Of a stretch of 64,000 bases of DNA, positions 16,883 through 27,884 are shown one piece after another. This stretch comes from JAHRVQ01 sp963976815 (GTDB taxonomy: Bacteria; Pseudomonadota; Gammaproteobacteria; Pseudomonadales; Azotimanducaceae), in contig CAXBLU010000001.1 in NCBI GenBank assembly GCA_963976815.1, forward strand, positions 592,319 to 656,318, given 5' to 3'. Within the stretch, counting starts at the first letter, position 1. Each line of letters starts with the position of its first letter. The notes under the pieces are model-generated. The model was not told the origin of the DNA. It made no database searches and was given only the letters and a program-made list of their open reading frames with translations. The position numbers were made by a program, and so were the translations under genes.

Positions 16883-17746
16883 TTAACCCCCCTTAGTTCC
16901 ACCGCCACCTTGTCGTCGGTTCATAAACGCCAGGCGTTCGAGTAGTTGAACGTCCTGTTCGTTTTTAACCAGTGCGCCGTAAAGCGGTGGAATCGCTTTA
17001 GACGTATCGCGGTTGCGTAAAATTTCTTCAGGAATGTCATCCGCCATCAATAGCTTCAACCAGTCGATTAGCTCTGAAGTCGAAGGCTTTTTCTTGAGAC
17101 CGGGTACCTTGCGCACGTCAAAGAAAATTTCCATGGCTTCTTTAACAAGGTCCTGCTTAATTTCAGGATAATGGACATCAACAATGTCCTGCATCGTGGC
17201 GCGGTCGGGAAACTGGATGTAGTGGAAGAAACAACGACGAAGGAAAGCGTCGGGCAGTTCTTTTTCATTATTACTGGTGATCACAACAACCGGGCGTTGT
17301 TTTGCAACAACCTCCTCTCCTGTTTCATATACATGAAAGCGCATCTTGTCGATTTCGAGGAGCAGGTCATTGGGGAATTCAATATCAGCCTTGTCGATTT
17401 CATCAATCAACAACACACATTTCTTTTCCGAGGTGAAGGCTTCCCAGAGCTTACCTTTAGCGATGTAGTTATTGATGTCGTGGACACGCTCATCACCCAG
17501 CTGGGAGTCACGAAGTCGCGATACCGCGTCGTATTCGTATAAACCCTGTTGTGCTTTGGTGGTGGATTTGATGTGCCAGGAGATCAATTCCATATCCAAC
17601 GAACTGGCGATCTCTTCCGCCAGCATGGTCTTACCCGTGCCTGGTTCACCTTTGATTAACAGAGGGCGCTCCAGGGTAACAGCAGCGTTGACTGCCATTT
17701 TGAGCTCATCCGTCGCGATATAGGTATCGGTACTATTAAATTTCAT
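16883..17746 (-). CDS. MoxR family AAA+ ATPase
   Basis: The 287-residue ATPase has Walker A GEPGTGKTMLAEEIA (about residues 36-50), Walker B CVLLIDEIDKAD, sensor 1 VITSNNEKELPDAFLRRC with the arginine finger RR, and the C-terminal lid. In the MoxR group such ATPases work as chaperones with a VWA partner, here the gene immediately downstream with a 3-bp gap. The surrounding genes give no clear client protein, although a third, membrane-bound VWA protein lies just upstream on the same strand. It starts at ATG 17746. Confidence 0.9.
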   Translation of the reverse strand: MKFNSTDTYIATDELKMAVNAAVTLERPLLIKGEPGTGKTMLAEEIASSLDMELISWHIKSTTKAQQGLYEYDAVSRLRDSQLGDERVHDINNYIAKGKLWEAFTSEKKCVLLIDEIDKADIEFPNDLLLEIDKMRFHVYETGEEVVAKQRPVVVITSNNEKELPDAFLRRCFFHYIQFPDRATMQDIVDVHYPEIKQDLVKEAMEIFFDVRKVPGLKKKPSTSELIDWLKLLMADDIPEEILRNRDTSKAIPPLYGALVKNEQDVQLLERLAFMNRRQGGGGTKGG

Positions 17747-17876
17747 ACTTTTTTAGCCGCTAGAGTGAATCGAGAAAATATTATTCGGTGAGAATATAAC
17801 GATCAGCACTGTAATTTGCCAGCCATGACAGTGCAAGGGCATAAAAAGGGCTATAGCGATTAGTTATGGGAGAGAT

Positions 17877-20171
<2,295 letters not shown>

Positions 20172-20265
20172 AAATTCTATTTTTAGAGTTCTATGCTTTG
20201 AGTATAGATGCCAATTCGAAGGCTGCTTGGTGCTTACCTATCGAAATTGTAGAAGGGTGTTGGCG

Positions 20266-20697
20266 CTATTTGAATTTGGCGAGTTTGGTTTTTGCCGCTT
20301 TTGCCAACTGAGCGATGTCATCTGCAGTCATTGCGGCCCGGGTGGTCACAACACTGGATTGGAGCGTTGATTGGACAGATTGATTCGAAAACTCGTCCAG
20401 TTGTTGGCTGAGGCGCCCCCAGCGGGTTTCGATTTGCTCAACCTCGGCCGAAATATCAACTGGAGACGTGCTGACCAATACTTTAAGTGCCACTAGAGCA
20501 GCATTCTCACCACTTTCAAGGGATTCGTAGAGTTGGGTTTTGCGTTTGGTTGCTGCTTCTGAGACCCGATCGAGGAGGTACTCAATCTCCTTGACCTGCT
20601 CCCGGCGCACGGCTCGCTTTTTGCGCGTAACCAGCACAACAATAATAATCAGGGCGACCAAAACAACCAGGCCTAGAACAATAACCAGCGCTTCCAT
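20266..20697 (-). CDS. Unknown single-TM protein with coiled-coil
   Basis: The 143-residue protein has one strong N-terminal transmembrane segment (about residues 5-25, VIVLGLVVLVALIIIVVLVT), then a basic stretch RKKRAVRREQ and a helical cytoplasmic domain with heptad-like spacing. It resembles no family I know. It abuts the gene upstream at 20698 with no gap (stop next to start), and lies 95 bp before the VWA membrane protein, so the three probably form one unit. Confidence 0.6.
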   Translation of the reverse strand: MEALVIVLGLVVLVALIIIVVLVTRKKRAVRREQVKEIEYLLDRVSEAATKRKTQLYESLESGENAALVALKVLVSTSPVDISAEVEQIETRWGRLSQQLDEFSNQSVQSTLQSSVVTTRAAMTADDIAQLAKAAKTKLAKFK

Positions 20698-21042
20698 CTA
20701 TACCACTCTCGGTTTTGCACGAATATATTGGCGTACAGTAATCACTGACAACATCACGAATGTCGCAACCAACAGCGCTATACCCCCTTTCATACCACTC
20801 TTAGTTCCTTCGAGCAGCACGTCCAACAATAATACCACCACGGCAGGGGCATAAAACTCTGGAGATTCACCGGCGTACCAGGGCGTAAAAATCAGCACAA
20901 CCGTCAAACCACGAAGCAGATCGCGCCAGCCGCGGTGTTTAAGAAACCCCGTCACCTTCCACCAAAACGCACAGCAACCCAGTCCCGCTACGCCATACAC
21001 GAGCCAGGCAACTATATATTCGCTGTGATCAAGGAACCCCAT
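20698..21042 (-). CDS. Unknown small membrane protein (3-4 TM)
   Basis: The 114-residue protein has hydrophobic segments at about residues 9-27, 43-52, 65-76 and 86-103 and a short basic C-terminus (RQYIRAKPRVV). No domain is recognised. The stop codon is immediately followed by the start of the next gene and the start lies 28 bp after ycgN, so it is at the downstream end of the dnaX-to-ycgN operon. Gene order of this kind (rnd-ycgL-ycgN-membrane protein) suggests a conserved neighbourhood but gives no function. Confidence 0.6.
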   Translation of the reverse strand: MGFLDHSEYIVAWLVYGVAGLGCCAFWWKVTGFLKHRGWRDLLRGLTVVLIFTPWYAGESPEFYAPAVVVLLLDVLLEGTKSGMKGGIALLVATFVMLSVITVRQYIRAKPRVV

Positions 21043-21069
21043 AGCCCACCATCATAACAGACCCGATAT

Positions 21070-21516
21070 CTACTGCTCGACCCAGTGAATGATTTGATCC
21101 TGATAGTCATCGGGATGCACGTATCGTTCGTCCAAAACCTTGCCTGTGACCGCAATTCCGGCAGCCTGAATGGCTTCACGACTACCCGTTAGGAGCGGAT
21201 GCCACTCTGCTAACCCCTTTCCCTCCGCCAGCATGCGATAGGAGCAGGTTGTCGGTAACCACTTAAATTCTTCCACCCGGTCAGGCGTGAGTTGAACACA
21301 ATTGGGCACATTAGTATGGCGATTGGCGTAGTCCCCGCAACGGCAGGCCTCCTGATCTAGATACTGGCATACAACCCCGGTGTAGAAGACCTCCCCGGTA
21401 TCCTCATCCTCAAGCTTATGCAGGCAACACCGCGCACAACCATCACAAACGGACTCCCATTCAGTCTGGGTCATATCGTTTAAGGATTTTACCTCCCAGA
21501 AAGGTCGGTCAGTCAT
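21070..21516 (-). CDS. ycgN: YcgN family cysteine-cluster protein (UPF0260)
   Basis: The 148-residue protein starts at ATG 21516; the longer frame to 21636 has no family sequence before FWEVKSLNDMTQTEWESVC. Cysteines are arranged as CDGCARCC...C...CRCGDY...C...C, the YcgN/CxxCxxCC-type zinc or iron cluster signature. The function is not established. It overlaps the ycgL gene by 8 bp, as in many gammaproteobacteria, so the two are co-translated. Length is as expected for the family. Confidence 0.85.
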   Translation of the reverse strand: MTDRPFWEVKSLNDMTQTEWESVCDGCARCCLHKLEDEDTGEVFYTGVVCQYLDQEACRCGDYANRHTNVPNCVQLTPDRVEEFKWLPTTCSYRMLAEGKGLAEWHPLLTGSREAIQAAGIAVTGKVLDERYVHPDDYQDQIIHWVEQ

Positions 21517-21775
21517 TGGGGGTAAAGTAAGGAGTGATGTGTGGTGGAATTTGGAGAAAAAATCCGTTGCTCTCGATCGCATCAAGGACTTTGACTGGAT
21601 CCTCCTTTGCCAGAGAGCGGCCAGGGTGAAGGTCAATTGTCAGTGCCAATTTAGGCGTACCGAACTTCTCCAGCAGCGCTTCGGGTACTCGCTGCAAACC
21701 TTCGTCTCGAGCCACATATAAAAATAGGTTGTCGGTCTTCGAGCTTTTATAAACCTCGCAGAGTTTGCCTTTCAT
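21509..21775 (-). CDS. ycgL: YcgL domain-containing protein
   Basis: The 88-residue protein matches the YcgL domain: CEVYKSSKTDNLFLYVARDE at the start and VLDAIESNGFFLQIPPH near the end. Its function is unknown. It overlaps rnd by 4 bp upstream and ycgN by 8 bp downstream, an rnd-ycgL-ycgN arrangement conserved in gammaproteobacteria and suggesting shared regulation, possibly a link to RNA turnover. Confidence 0.85.
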   Translation of the reverse strand: MKGKLCEVYKSSKTDNLFLYVARDEGLQRVPEALLEKFGTPKLALTIDLHPGRSLAKEDPVKVLDAIESNGFFLQIPPHITPYFTPND

Positions 21776-22887
21776 TTATTAATCTCGGAAATGAGCCGTT
21801 CACCGATCACATCTTCTCGCCAGCCGAGCAACGCAGGCGGCAAATGGAAAGCACCTTGATCATCTTCGGAGCGAATAAACTGTTCCAGGTGGCGCCTTTT
21901 AGCGAGCATCTCCGGCGCTACATTAAAGTTCTTAGCCGTATCCTCGACCACGTCTTTTAGTGAACGCAATAACTTACTGTTTACGGGTCCGGAGGGTTTG
22001 ATCATTGCTTCGGGCAAATCCTCCGTTGCTATTTCGTCTGCTGCCGCGACAAGTTGTTCAAGTTCATCCGCGTGATAACGCAGTTGCCTTGAGGTCACCT
22101 CCGCCTTGTCTCGGAATTCTTTGCGGTCTTTCAGGCCCAGGGCTGCAATCTGAAATAATGACTTCTCATCGACAACTCGATTTCGGGGAATGTTTCGCTC
22201 CCTTGCGGTTACTTCACGCCAGGCACAAAACTCTCGCATTAAATAAAGCTGGCGAGCATTCAAACGCCACAGGTTCTTAACCTTTTTATAATAATCCTGG
22301 GGATCAATTTGAGTGGGAATGTCCTGGGCAAGGCTAGAGCATTCTTCCAGCACCCAGCCGTCCCGGCCAGACTCCTGAAGTGCCTTTGCCTGTAATTCGT
22401 ATACGGCTAGCAGATGGATCACATCCAATGCGGCATAGTCCAGTTGTGAATCCGTTAGAGGTCGTTGCAGCCAATCGGACCGCGTTTCCTCTTTGGGAAC
22501 AAGAATCTCCAAATAGTGATTCACCAGGTTCTGGTAACTAACGGAGAACCCGACACCTAACAACGCAGCAGCTATTTGCGTATCAAAAATAGGCTTAGGC
22601 ACAACACCAAGGCAATCACAAAATACCTCTATGTCTTCCGAACAGGCATGCAGCACCTTGATGACATTCTCATCTGCCAACAAATCAGCTAAGGGTGACA
22701 AATCAGGAATGGCAACCGGATCAATTAGGTAGCAGGCCTCACCGTCAAATATCTGCACTAATCCCACAATAGGATAGTATGTGTTAAATCTTGCAAACTC
22801 CGTATCAATCGCCACTGCGGGTTTTTGTCGACAGTTTGCGACAATCCCAGGAAGCGCTTCAGGGTCAGTAATGAACTTGTATTGCAT
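21772..22887 (-). CDS. rnd: Ribonuclease D
   Basis: The 371-residue 3'-5' exoribonuclease trims tRNA precursors. It has DEDD-exonuclease motifs AIDTEFARFNTYYP (Exo I), VLHACSEDIEVF (Exo II) and LDYAALDVIHLLAVY (Exo III), followed by HRDC domains (RRHLEQFIRSEDD region). I place the start at ATG 22887: the product then begins MQYKFITDPEAL, aligned with E. coli RNase D, and AGGAAA sits about 10 bases before it. An ATG at 22908 inside recR would add seven residues. The recR stop ends 1 base before this start. Confidence 0.92.
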   Translation of the reverse strand: MQYKFITDPEALPGIVANCRQKPAVAIDTEFARFNTYYPIVGLVQIFDGEACYLIDPVAIPDLSPLADLLADENVIKVLHACSEDIEVFCDCLGVVPKPIFDTQIAAALLGVGFSVSYQNLVNHYLEILVPKEETRSDWLQRPLTDSQLDYAALDVIHLLAVYELQAKALQESGRDGWVLEECSSLAQDIPTQIDPQDYYKKVKNLWRLNARQLYLMREFCAWREVTARERNIPRNRVVDEKSLFQIAALGLKDRKEFRDKAEVTSRQLRYHADELEQLVAAADEIATEDLPEAMIKPSGPVNSKLLRSLKDVVEDTAKNFNVAPEMLAKRRHLEQFIRSEDDQGAFHLPPALLGWREDVIGERLISEINK

Positions 22888-22888
22888 A

Positions 22889-23485
22889 CTAAATTGTTTT
22901 CCTGCCATTCATGGCATGTCCCAGGGTTCCACCATCCACGAGCTCCAGATCTCCACCAATGGGAATACCTTGAGCAATTCGTGAAACCTGAATGTGGCGG
23001 AGCTTAATCAGCTCAGAAATATAGTGGGCTGTTGCTTCACCTTCTACGGAAGAACTAACGGCGAGAATGACTTCACTCACACCTTCCTTGCAGCGTTCAA
23101 GCAACTCATCAATACCCAATTCACTCGGGCCGATTCCGTCAATCGGAGATAGCGTACCCATTAATACAAAATACTTACCACGATAGTGGCCGGTTTGTTC
23201 AATTGCCAGAACATCACCCGGGTGTTCCACCACGCAAAGTAGTTCAGTGTCTCGCTTCTCCGAACGACAAACAGAACACAAATTGTCTTCTGCGAAATTT
23301 CGACAGGCCTGACAATGCTGGACACGGTCCATCGCCAAACTCAGTTTTTCAGCCAGTCGCTTCGCACCATCACGGTTTCGTTCAAGCAAATGGAATACCA
23401 TTCGCTGCGCAGACTTGGGGCCTACACCAGGTAGTATCCGAAGTGCATCAATCAATTGATCGATGGTGGATTCATTTTCTGACAT
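22889..23485 (-). CDS. recR: Recombination mediator RecR
   Basis: The 198-residue protein works with RecO and RecF to load RecA on gapped DNA. It has an N-terminal helix-hairpin-helix (LRILPGVGPKSAQRM), a four-cysteine zinc finger (CQACRNFAEDNLCSVC), a Toprim domain (VVEHPGDVLAIEQTGHYRG) and a Walker-like C-terminal part. It is complete and of normal length. It lies between ybaB and rnd, in the order dnaX-ybaB-recR seen in many bacteria. Confidence 0.97.
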   Translation of the reverse strand: MSENESTIDQLIDALRILPGVGPKSAQRMVFHLLERNRDGAKRLAEKLSLAMDRVQHCQACRNFAEDNLCSVCRSEKRDTELLCVVEHPGDVLAIEQTGHYRGKYFVLMGTLSPIDGIGPSELGIDELLERCKEGVSEVILAVSSSVEGEATAHYISELIKLRHIQVSRIAQGIPIGGDLELVDGGTLGHAMNGRKTI

Positions 23486-23495
23486 CTGAAGTCGT

Positions 23496-23825
23496 CTACT
23501 GAAAGGGAAACTTAAAGCCGGGTGGTAACGGCATACCCGCCGTTAAGTCCGACATCTTATCTTTTTGATTTTGTTCAACCCGCCGCACAGCATCGTTCAC
23601 AGCAGCAGCAATTAAATCTTCAAGCACTTCTTTATCTTCAGTCCGCAAGCTATCGTCAATTGAAACGCGTTTTACATCATGGCGCCCAGTCATCACAATC
23701 TTCACCAGACCAGCACCGGACTCGCCCTGCACTTCAGCGCGGCCAATCTCTTCTTGCATCGATTGCATCTTTTCTTGCATTTGCTGGGCTTGTTTCATCA
23801 AATCACCCAAACCGTCTAACGCCAT
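23496..23825 (-). CDS. ybaB: Nucleoid-associated protein YbaB/EbfC
   Basis: The 109-residue DNA-binding protein has the family layout: an N-terminal helix DLMKQAQQMQEKMQSMQEEI, then GESGAGLVKIVMTGRHDVKRV and LIAAAVNDAVRRVEQNQ. YbaB forms dimers that bind DNA. It sits 3 bp after dnaX and 10 bp before recR, in the conserved dnaX-ybaB-recR order. Confidence 0.95.
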   Translation of the reverse strand: MALDGLGDLMKQAQQMQEKMQSMQEEIGRAEVQGESGAGLVKIVMTGRHDVKRVSIDDSLRTEDKEVLEDLIAAAVNDAVRRVEQNQKDKMSDLTAGMPLPPGFKFPFQ

Positions 23826-23828
23826 GGT

Positions 23829-25745
23829 CTACTGCCTCGCTGTAATCGTGTTGATATCCAATACTCCGTCAAAGCTGTCGATAAGCTGTTTTACTTTTAC
23901 ATCAGCCTCGATCAATTTTACCGCAGCTATTTGTGCCGCCTCACGACGCTCCGCCTCAATCTGCGCCGGGGTTGTACCTGTACTTGTACCCACTTCAAAA
24001 GTTAGCTTAAAGTCGGCGCCATAATACCCGGTGAGTGCTGCTTCAATTCTGGTTTCCTGTGTTTTATTCCACAAACTCGCATGGGCCTCATCAAGCACCA
24101 GGGTGCACCCCGTTTCCGAGAATGCTTTAAGACTACAGTTAGAAGCCACACTCAAGGTCACGCCACTCAATTTTAACTCGCGAAGTACATCAACCCATGT
24201 CTCGTTATCCAACGGGATCGTCGAACTGCACCCCTCGACCGGCTGAGATTCCGTCGCTTTAATCGGTCGTTCAACAATCGGTCGTTCAACAATCGGTTCT
24301 CTGGTTGATACTCCCTCGGATTCCACTGCCTCTGCCGTAGCCGATGTTATTGGCTCTGCTGCTACTTTAGTTACCGCTGTGACAGCTTCTATCACAGGGT
24401 TTTGCTGTTCAGGATCTGGCTCGATTGTTTTTACGGTAGCTTTTGGTTTTGCTTGAACAGGCTCTACCGGTTCATCCCCAAAATCGATGATGTCACCATC
24501 ATCCTCCACCGAGGAAGCTATAGGCTCCTGTTTTTTAACCGTTTTCTGAACAGGCTCGGTAGCGGGTTGCTTAAGAGCCGAGAGCAACTTATTTACAGCG
24601 GGTTGTGGTTGCTCAAATTCAATCGTTTTTTTTTGAGGGGTTTCGCTGTTTTCATCATCAGCAAAGGGGGTAAAGGCCAACATCCTTAGCATAATCATTT
24701 CAAAGCCAGACTTCAGATTTGGTGCATAGGGCAGGTCACGTTGACCGACCAAACCAATCTGGTAGTACAGCTGCACATCTTCTTCAGTCAGGGCATTGGC
24801 GACCGCTAACACCAACTCACGATCTCCCTGACTATTATCAATGCCATCGGGCACCGCTTGAGCCAGTGCAACTCGATGTAGAACGGAAAGCAATTCTGAC
24901 AACAGACCGCTGTAATCCGGAGCCTGCTCGGCCAGTTGATTAATCTTCTCCACGATGCGCTTTGCATCCTGGTTAATCAGACCGTTAATCAGATCGTAGA
25001 CTTCCTTCTGATCGATTGTGCCCAACATCAATTTAACGTCGTCTTCTCGAACGGAGTTATTACCGAACGAAATGGCCTGGTCGGTTAAGCTCAAGGCGTC
25101 ACGCATGCTGCCGTCAGCTGCACGACCCAGTAGCCACAGGGCTGGCTCTTCAAATTCAATACCTTCAACCGGCAAAATCTTTTGTAGGTAAGTCACAATT
25201 CGTTCGGGTGACAGATTTTTAAGGTTGAACTGCAGACAGCGGGATAAAACGGTAACCGGTAATTTTTTAGGGTCTGTGGTCGCCAACAGAAACTTCACAT
25301 GTTCCGGCGGCTCTTCCAGGGTCTTGAGCAGCGCATTAAAACTGTGGGTAGAGAGCATGTGTACTTCGTCGATTAGATATACTTTGAAGCGATTGTGCGT
25401 CGGCATGTATTGGACGTTATCTAACAGCTCCCTGGTGTCCTCGACTTTAGTTCTGGAGGCGGCATCCACTTCAATCAGATCAACACTTCGACCTTCTGCG
25501 ATTTCAAGGCAGGTGCCACATTCACCGCAAGGTTTTGCACTGATGCCTTTCTCGCAATTCAGACATCGGGCCAGAATTCTCGCAATTGTCGTCTTACCGA
25601 CCCCGCGGGTGCCTGTGAAGAGATAAGCATGGTGCAGGCGATCGTTTTCAAGGGCATTCACCAGAGCGCGGAGCACATGCTCCTGCCCCTCCAGCTCCTC
25701 AAAGCTGGCGGGCCGATACTTTCTGGCCAACACCTGGTAACTCAT
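23829..25745 (-). CDS. dnaX: DNA polymerase III subunits tau/gamma
   Basis: The 638-residue clamp-loader ATPase has Walker A FTGTRGVGKTTIARI, a Zn-binding cysteine set (CLNCEKGISAKPCGECGTC), Walker B VYLIDEVHMLS and the SRC motif LSRCLQFNL. After the ATPase and lid domains (about residue 370) comes a disordered Glu/Val/Pro-rich linker with a duplicated VERPIVERPI, then the C-terminal tau domain that holds the polymerase core. At codons 371-373 there is a nine-A tract followed by a -1 frame stop and a hairpin, so the gene may also make a 375-residue gamma-like form. It heads the operon dnaX-ybaB-recR-rnd-ycgL-ycgN. Confidence 0.95.
   Translation of the reverse strand: MSYQVLARKYRPASFEELEGQEHVLRALVNALENDRLHHAYLFTGTRGVGKTTIARILARCLNCEKGISAKPCGECGTCLEIAEGRSVDLIEVDAASRTKVEDTRELLDNVQYMPTHNRFKVYLIDEVHMLSTHSFNALLKTLEEPPEHVKFLLATTDPKKLPVTVLSRCLQFNLKNLSPERIVTYLQKILPVEGIEFEEPALWLLGRAADGSMRDALSLTDQAISFGNNSVREDDVKLMLGTIDQKEVYDLINGLINQDAKRIVEKINQLAEQAPDYSGLLSELLSVLHRVALAQAVPDGIDNSQGDRELVLAVANALTEEDVQLYYQIGLVGQRDLPYAPNLKSGFEMIMLRMLAFTPFADDENSETPQKKTIEFEQPQPAVNKLLSALKQPATEPVQKTVKKQEPIASSVEDDGDIIDFGDEPVEPVQAKPKATVKTIEPDPEQQNPVIEAVTAVTKVAAEPITSATAEAVESEGVSTREPIVERPIVERPIKATESQPVEGCSSTIPLDNETWVDVLRELKLSGVTLSVASNCSLKAFSETGCTLVLDEAHASLWNKTQETRIEAALTGYYGADFKLTFEVGTSTGTTPAQIEAERREAAQIAAVKLIEADVKVKQLIDSFDGVLDINTITARQ
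24582..24635 (-). promoter_or_regulatory. Candidate programmed -1 frameshift site in dnaX
   Basis: On the coding strand the zero-frame codons read CAA AAA AAA ACG with nine consecutive A (24634-24626), giving an A-AAA-AAA slippery heptamer. Shifting -1 gives AAC GAT TGA, a stop after two codons (TGA at 24621-24619). After an 11-base spacer comes a perfect 7-bp stem, GAGCAAC (24614-24608) with GTTGCTC (24588-24582), and a 19-base loop. E. coli dnaX uses ribosomal frameshifting on A AAA AAG and Thermus uses transcriptional slippage on nine A; either mechanism would give the same -1 product here. Confidence 0.6.
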
Positions 25746-25829
25746 GAAAACTCACATTCGAATGACAGTCGTTGATTGTAACGAATAATGAGAGAATAGA
25801 TCACATTAGGAACAAGAATAATTTACGGA

Positions 25830-26507
25830 ATGGATATGGCATTTATCTGCATTGCGCACAGAGGCGCTTCCGGCCACGCGCCGGAGAACACACTCAAGGC
25901 GTTTGAACTCGCCATCGAAATGGGTTGCCCCTGGATAGAATTGGACGTTTACAGCGTCGAGGGTGAGCTAGTTGTGATCCATGACGACGATGTGGACCGC
26001 ACCACTAATGGCTCTGGCGCTGTTATGGAGCTCGGACTTAAGCAGCTAAGAGCACTGGATGCCGGTCAGGACCAGCAAATACCAACTCTGAGGGAGGTGC
26101 TAGATCTTTGTGCAAAAAGAATCAGCGTGAACGTCGAACTTAAAGGTCCAGATACCGCATTGCCCGTCAGTGCATTGCTGACAGAGGCCCTGGCTGAAGG
26201 TTGGCAGGCGGATCAATTCCTCCTGTCGTCGTTCTACCACAATGAGCTCGCCAGGGCGGACCCGCAATTCAAGCGTGGCGCGCTTTTCCATAAAACTGCT
26301 GATTATTTCTCGGTGGCCAAAACCCTAAATGCTTCAGCCATCAACCTGTCGCAGAAAATCGTCACCAAAGCTGCGGTGCAGGAAGCCCACCAGAGAGGAC
26401 TTGCCGTCTACGTTTATACCGTTAATACCAGGGCAGAGATGCAGGAACAAAAAGACATGGGTGTCGATGGCGTATTTACCAATTTTCCAGATCTATTCCC
26501 TGGATGA
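25830..26507 (+). CDS. ugpQ: Glycerophosphodiester phosphodiesterase
   Basis: The 225-residue TIM-barrel enzyme splits glycerophosphodiesters to glycerol-3-phosphate and an alcohol. All key residues are visible: CIAHRGASGHAPENTLKAF (catalytic H-R), WIELDVYSVEGELVVIHDD (E-x-D metal ligands and second catalytic His in HDD), and VNVELKGPD (Glu/Lys). It lacks a signal peptide, so it is cytoplasmic and of UgpQ type. It overlaps the following GNAT gene by 4 bp. A more divergent GDPD-like protein is encoded at 57353. Confidence 0.9.
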   Translation: MDMAFICIAHRGASGHAPENTLKAFELAIEMGCPWIELDVYSVEGELVVIHDDDVDRTTNGSGAVMELGLKQLRALDAGQDQQIPTLREVLDLCAKRISVNVELKGPDTALPVSALLTEALAEGWQADQFLLSSFYHNELARADPQFKRGALFHKTADYFSVAKTLNASAINLSQKIVTKAAVQEAHQRGLAVYVYTVNTRAEMQEQKDMGVDGVFTNFPDLFPG

Positions 26508-26983
26508 CAGAACTTAGATTCACCCAGGTTGACACCCAGGAGTCCACTCGCATTCGTGTCTTGATGCCCGATTACCTGGTTGAAATGGGGAACTACGTCG
26601 ATGTACCCACAGACGCCAACGGAAATATGGTCTATCCCTATCTAGAACACTACTGGCAGGCACCGGATAGGCTTCCCTTTGTCCTAATATCCGATGAAGT
26701 AGATTGTGGTTTTGCATTGGTGCGCAGCATGATTAACCCGGACAATGGAGCTTCATATCACTCTTTGGCTGAATTTTTTGTCATACCGTCATTTAGGCGC
26801 CGTGGGTTTGGTGCATTGGCTGCTGACATGATCCTCAAATCCCTCGGTGGCCAGTGGGAAGTGTCGGTGTTGAAGACTAACCTACCTGCCCAAAAGTTTT
26901 GGGCCCGGACCCTGACGGTGCTTTGTCCTGATCTGACCTGCACCGATACAGGGGATTCCCACAGCTATAGGCTGCATGTTTAA
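26504..26983 (+). CDS. GNAT family N-acetyltransferase
   Basis: The 159-residue protein has the GNAT motif A in EFFVIPSFRRRGFGALAADM and a C-terminal segment TNLPAQKFWARTLTVL (paired with the N-x-x-A-x-x-F-Y motif). The N-terminal 60 residues include a YPYLEHYWQAPDRLPFVL acceptor-side segment. The acceptor is unknown. It overlaps the GDPD gene by 4 bp (ATGA), so the two are translationally coupled, and its stop overlaps by 4 bp the end of the convergent psp operon. Confidence 0.8.
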   Translation: MTELRFTQVDTQESTRIRVLMPDYLVEMGNYVDVPTDANGNMVYPYLEHYWQAPDRLPFVLISDEVDCGFALVRSMINPDNGASYHSLAEFFVIPSFRRRGFGALAADMILKSLGGQWEVSVLKTNLPAQKFWARTLTVLCPDLTCTDTGDSHSYRLHV

Positions 26984-27213
26984 CCCGCCAGATTATCAAT
27001 ATCGCGACTGAGACTATGTTTGCCATCTGTCACAATTTTTTCGAGCACAATAATTCGATCAATTGCATCTTCGAGGTCCCCTTCGAGCCGGGATAGATCT
27101 TCCTGCAAACCTCGAGTCTGCTTGCGGCCACCCTGCCCGCCATACAACCTCATCACCGACTGGGAAACGATCGCAACAATGGCGATCAGCGCAATACTTG
27201 TCCACATGCCCAT
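26980..27213 (-). CDS. PspB-like small membrane protein (last gene of psp operon)
   Basis: The 77-residue protein has one N-terminal TM segment (residues 5-20, SIALIAIVAIVSQSVM), a short basic/Gly stretch, and a coiled-coil (GLQEDLSRLEGDLEDAIDRIIVLEKIV). The phrase D-R-I-I-V-L-E-K-I-V matches the ARIETLEAIL of the true PspB at 28913, so it looks like a second PspB-like protein. The gene lies 2 bp after the GIN-domain gene, so it is the fifth gene of the psp operon. Function inferred from context only. Confidence 0.6.
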   Translation of the reverse strand: MGMWTSIALIAIVAIVSQSVMRLYGGQGGRKQTRGLQEDLSRLEGDLEDAIDRIIVLEKIVTDGKHSLSRDIDNLAG

Positions 27214-27215
27214 AT

Positions 27216-27884
27216 CTAGACCCTCTGATTTAGTGTTGTTGATTCAGGAAGCTGTTTTCTACGTCGAACAATATGCCCAGCGCCAACTTTTTTGACCTCT
27301 GGATATCCAATATAACTAAGGGTACTTTGCCCCCCAACATAGGCGGTTAGCTGATCATTGACCCTAACGGAAGCATTAGCATTCTGCGTCAGTCGTATAT
27401 CAGCGGAGTCGGACATCAAATCTTCTGCTTCGTAGCTCGCAGAATCTCCCAGCACAATAAACTGGGATTCAATATCTCCTTGCACTCGCATTTGCGCCGC
27501 TGCGGCCAACGCAACATCAAGGTGATCGGAGGTTAGCTGATCTAGTTGGATGGTACTTCGACCGGACAGTCGACAGACGAGTGTGTCGGTATCCAGATCA
27601 GGGATCTCAACCCGACCACTGCCGGTGATCGTGATCTTGCTTAACTCTTTTAATTCTAGGCGATAGCGAATAGGCGTTTGGTAAATTGCGAGGGGAGAAA
27701 CTTTTTCAGCTTTGTAACCGAGATGAAGCTTCTCGGACGCCACCCGGCAAACAATATTGTCAAGGACAGCACCTGGCGCTTCAATCGATAGGGATTCTGA
27801 TTCGCCCTGCCGAACCTCAAGCACACCGGGTCCGCGGAAGACCAGCTCTCGAAAATCACTGACCTGTCGATACTGAACGATCAC
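27216..27884 (-). CDS. DUF2807 (head GIN domain) protein in psp operon
   Basis: The 222-residue protein has the repetitive beta pattern of the GIN/DUF2807 domain: VLEVRQGESESLSIEAPGAV, then LKELSKITITGSGRVEIPDL and VALAAAAQMRVQGDIES. Members form a right-handed beta-helix-like fold and are usually exported or peripheral. No signal peptide is seen here, so this copy is probably cytoplasmic or interacts with the membrane through the operon partners. It overlaps pspC by 4 bp, so it is translationally coupled to it. Confidence 0.75.
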   Translation of the reverse strand: MIVQYRQVSDFRELVFRGPGVLEVRQGESESLSIEAPGAVLDNIVCRVASEKLHLGYKAEKVSPLAIYQTPIRYRLELKELSKITITGSGRVEIPDLDTDTLVCRLSGRSTIQLDQLTSDHLDVALAAAAQMRVQGDIESQFIVLGDSASYEAEDLMSDSADIRLTQNANASVRVNDQLTAYVGGQSTLSYIGYPEVKKVGAGHIVRRRKQLPESTTLNQRV

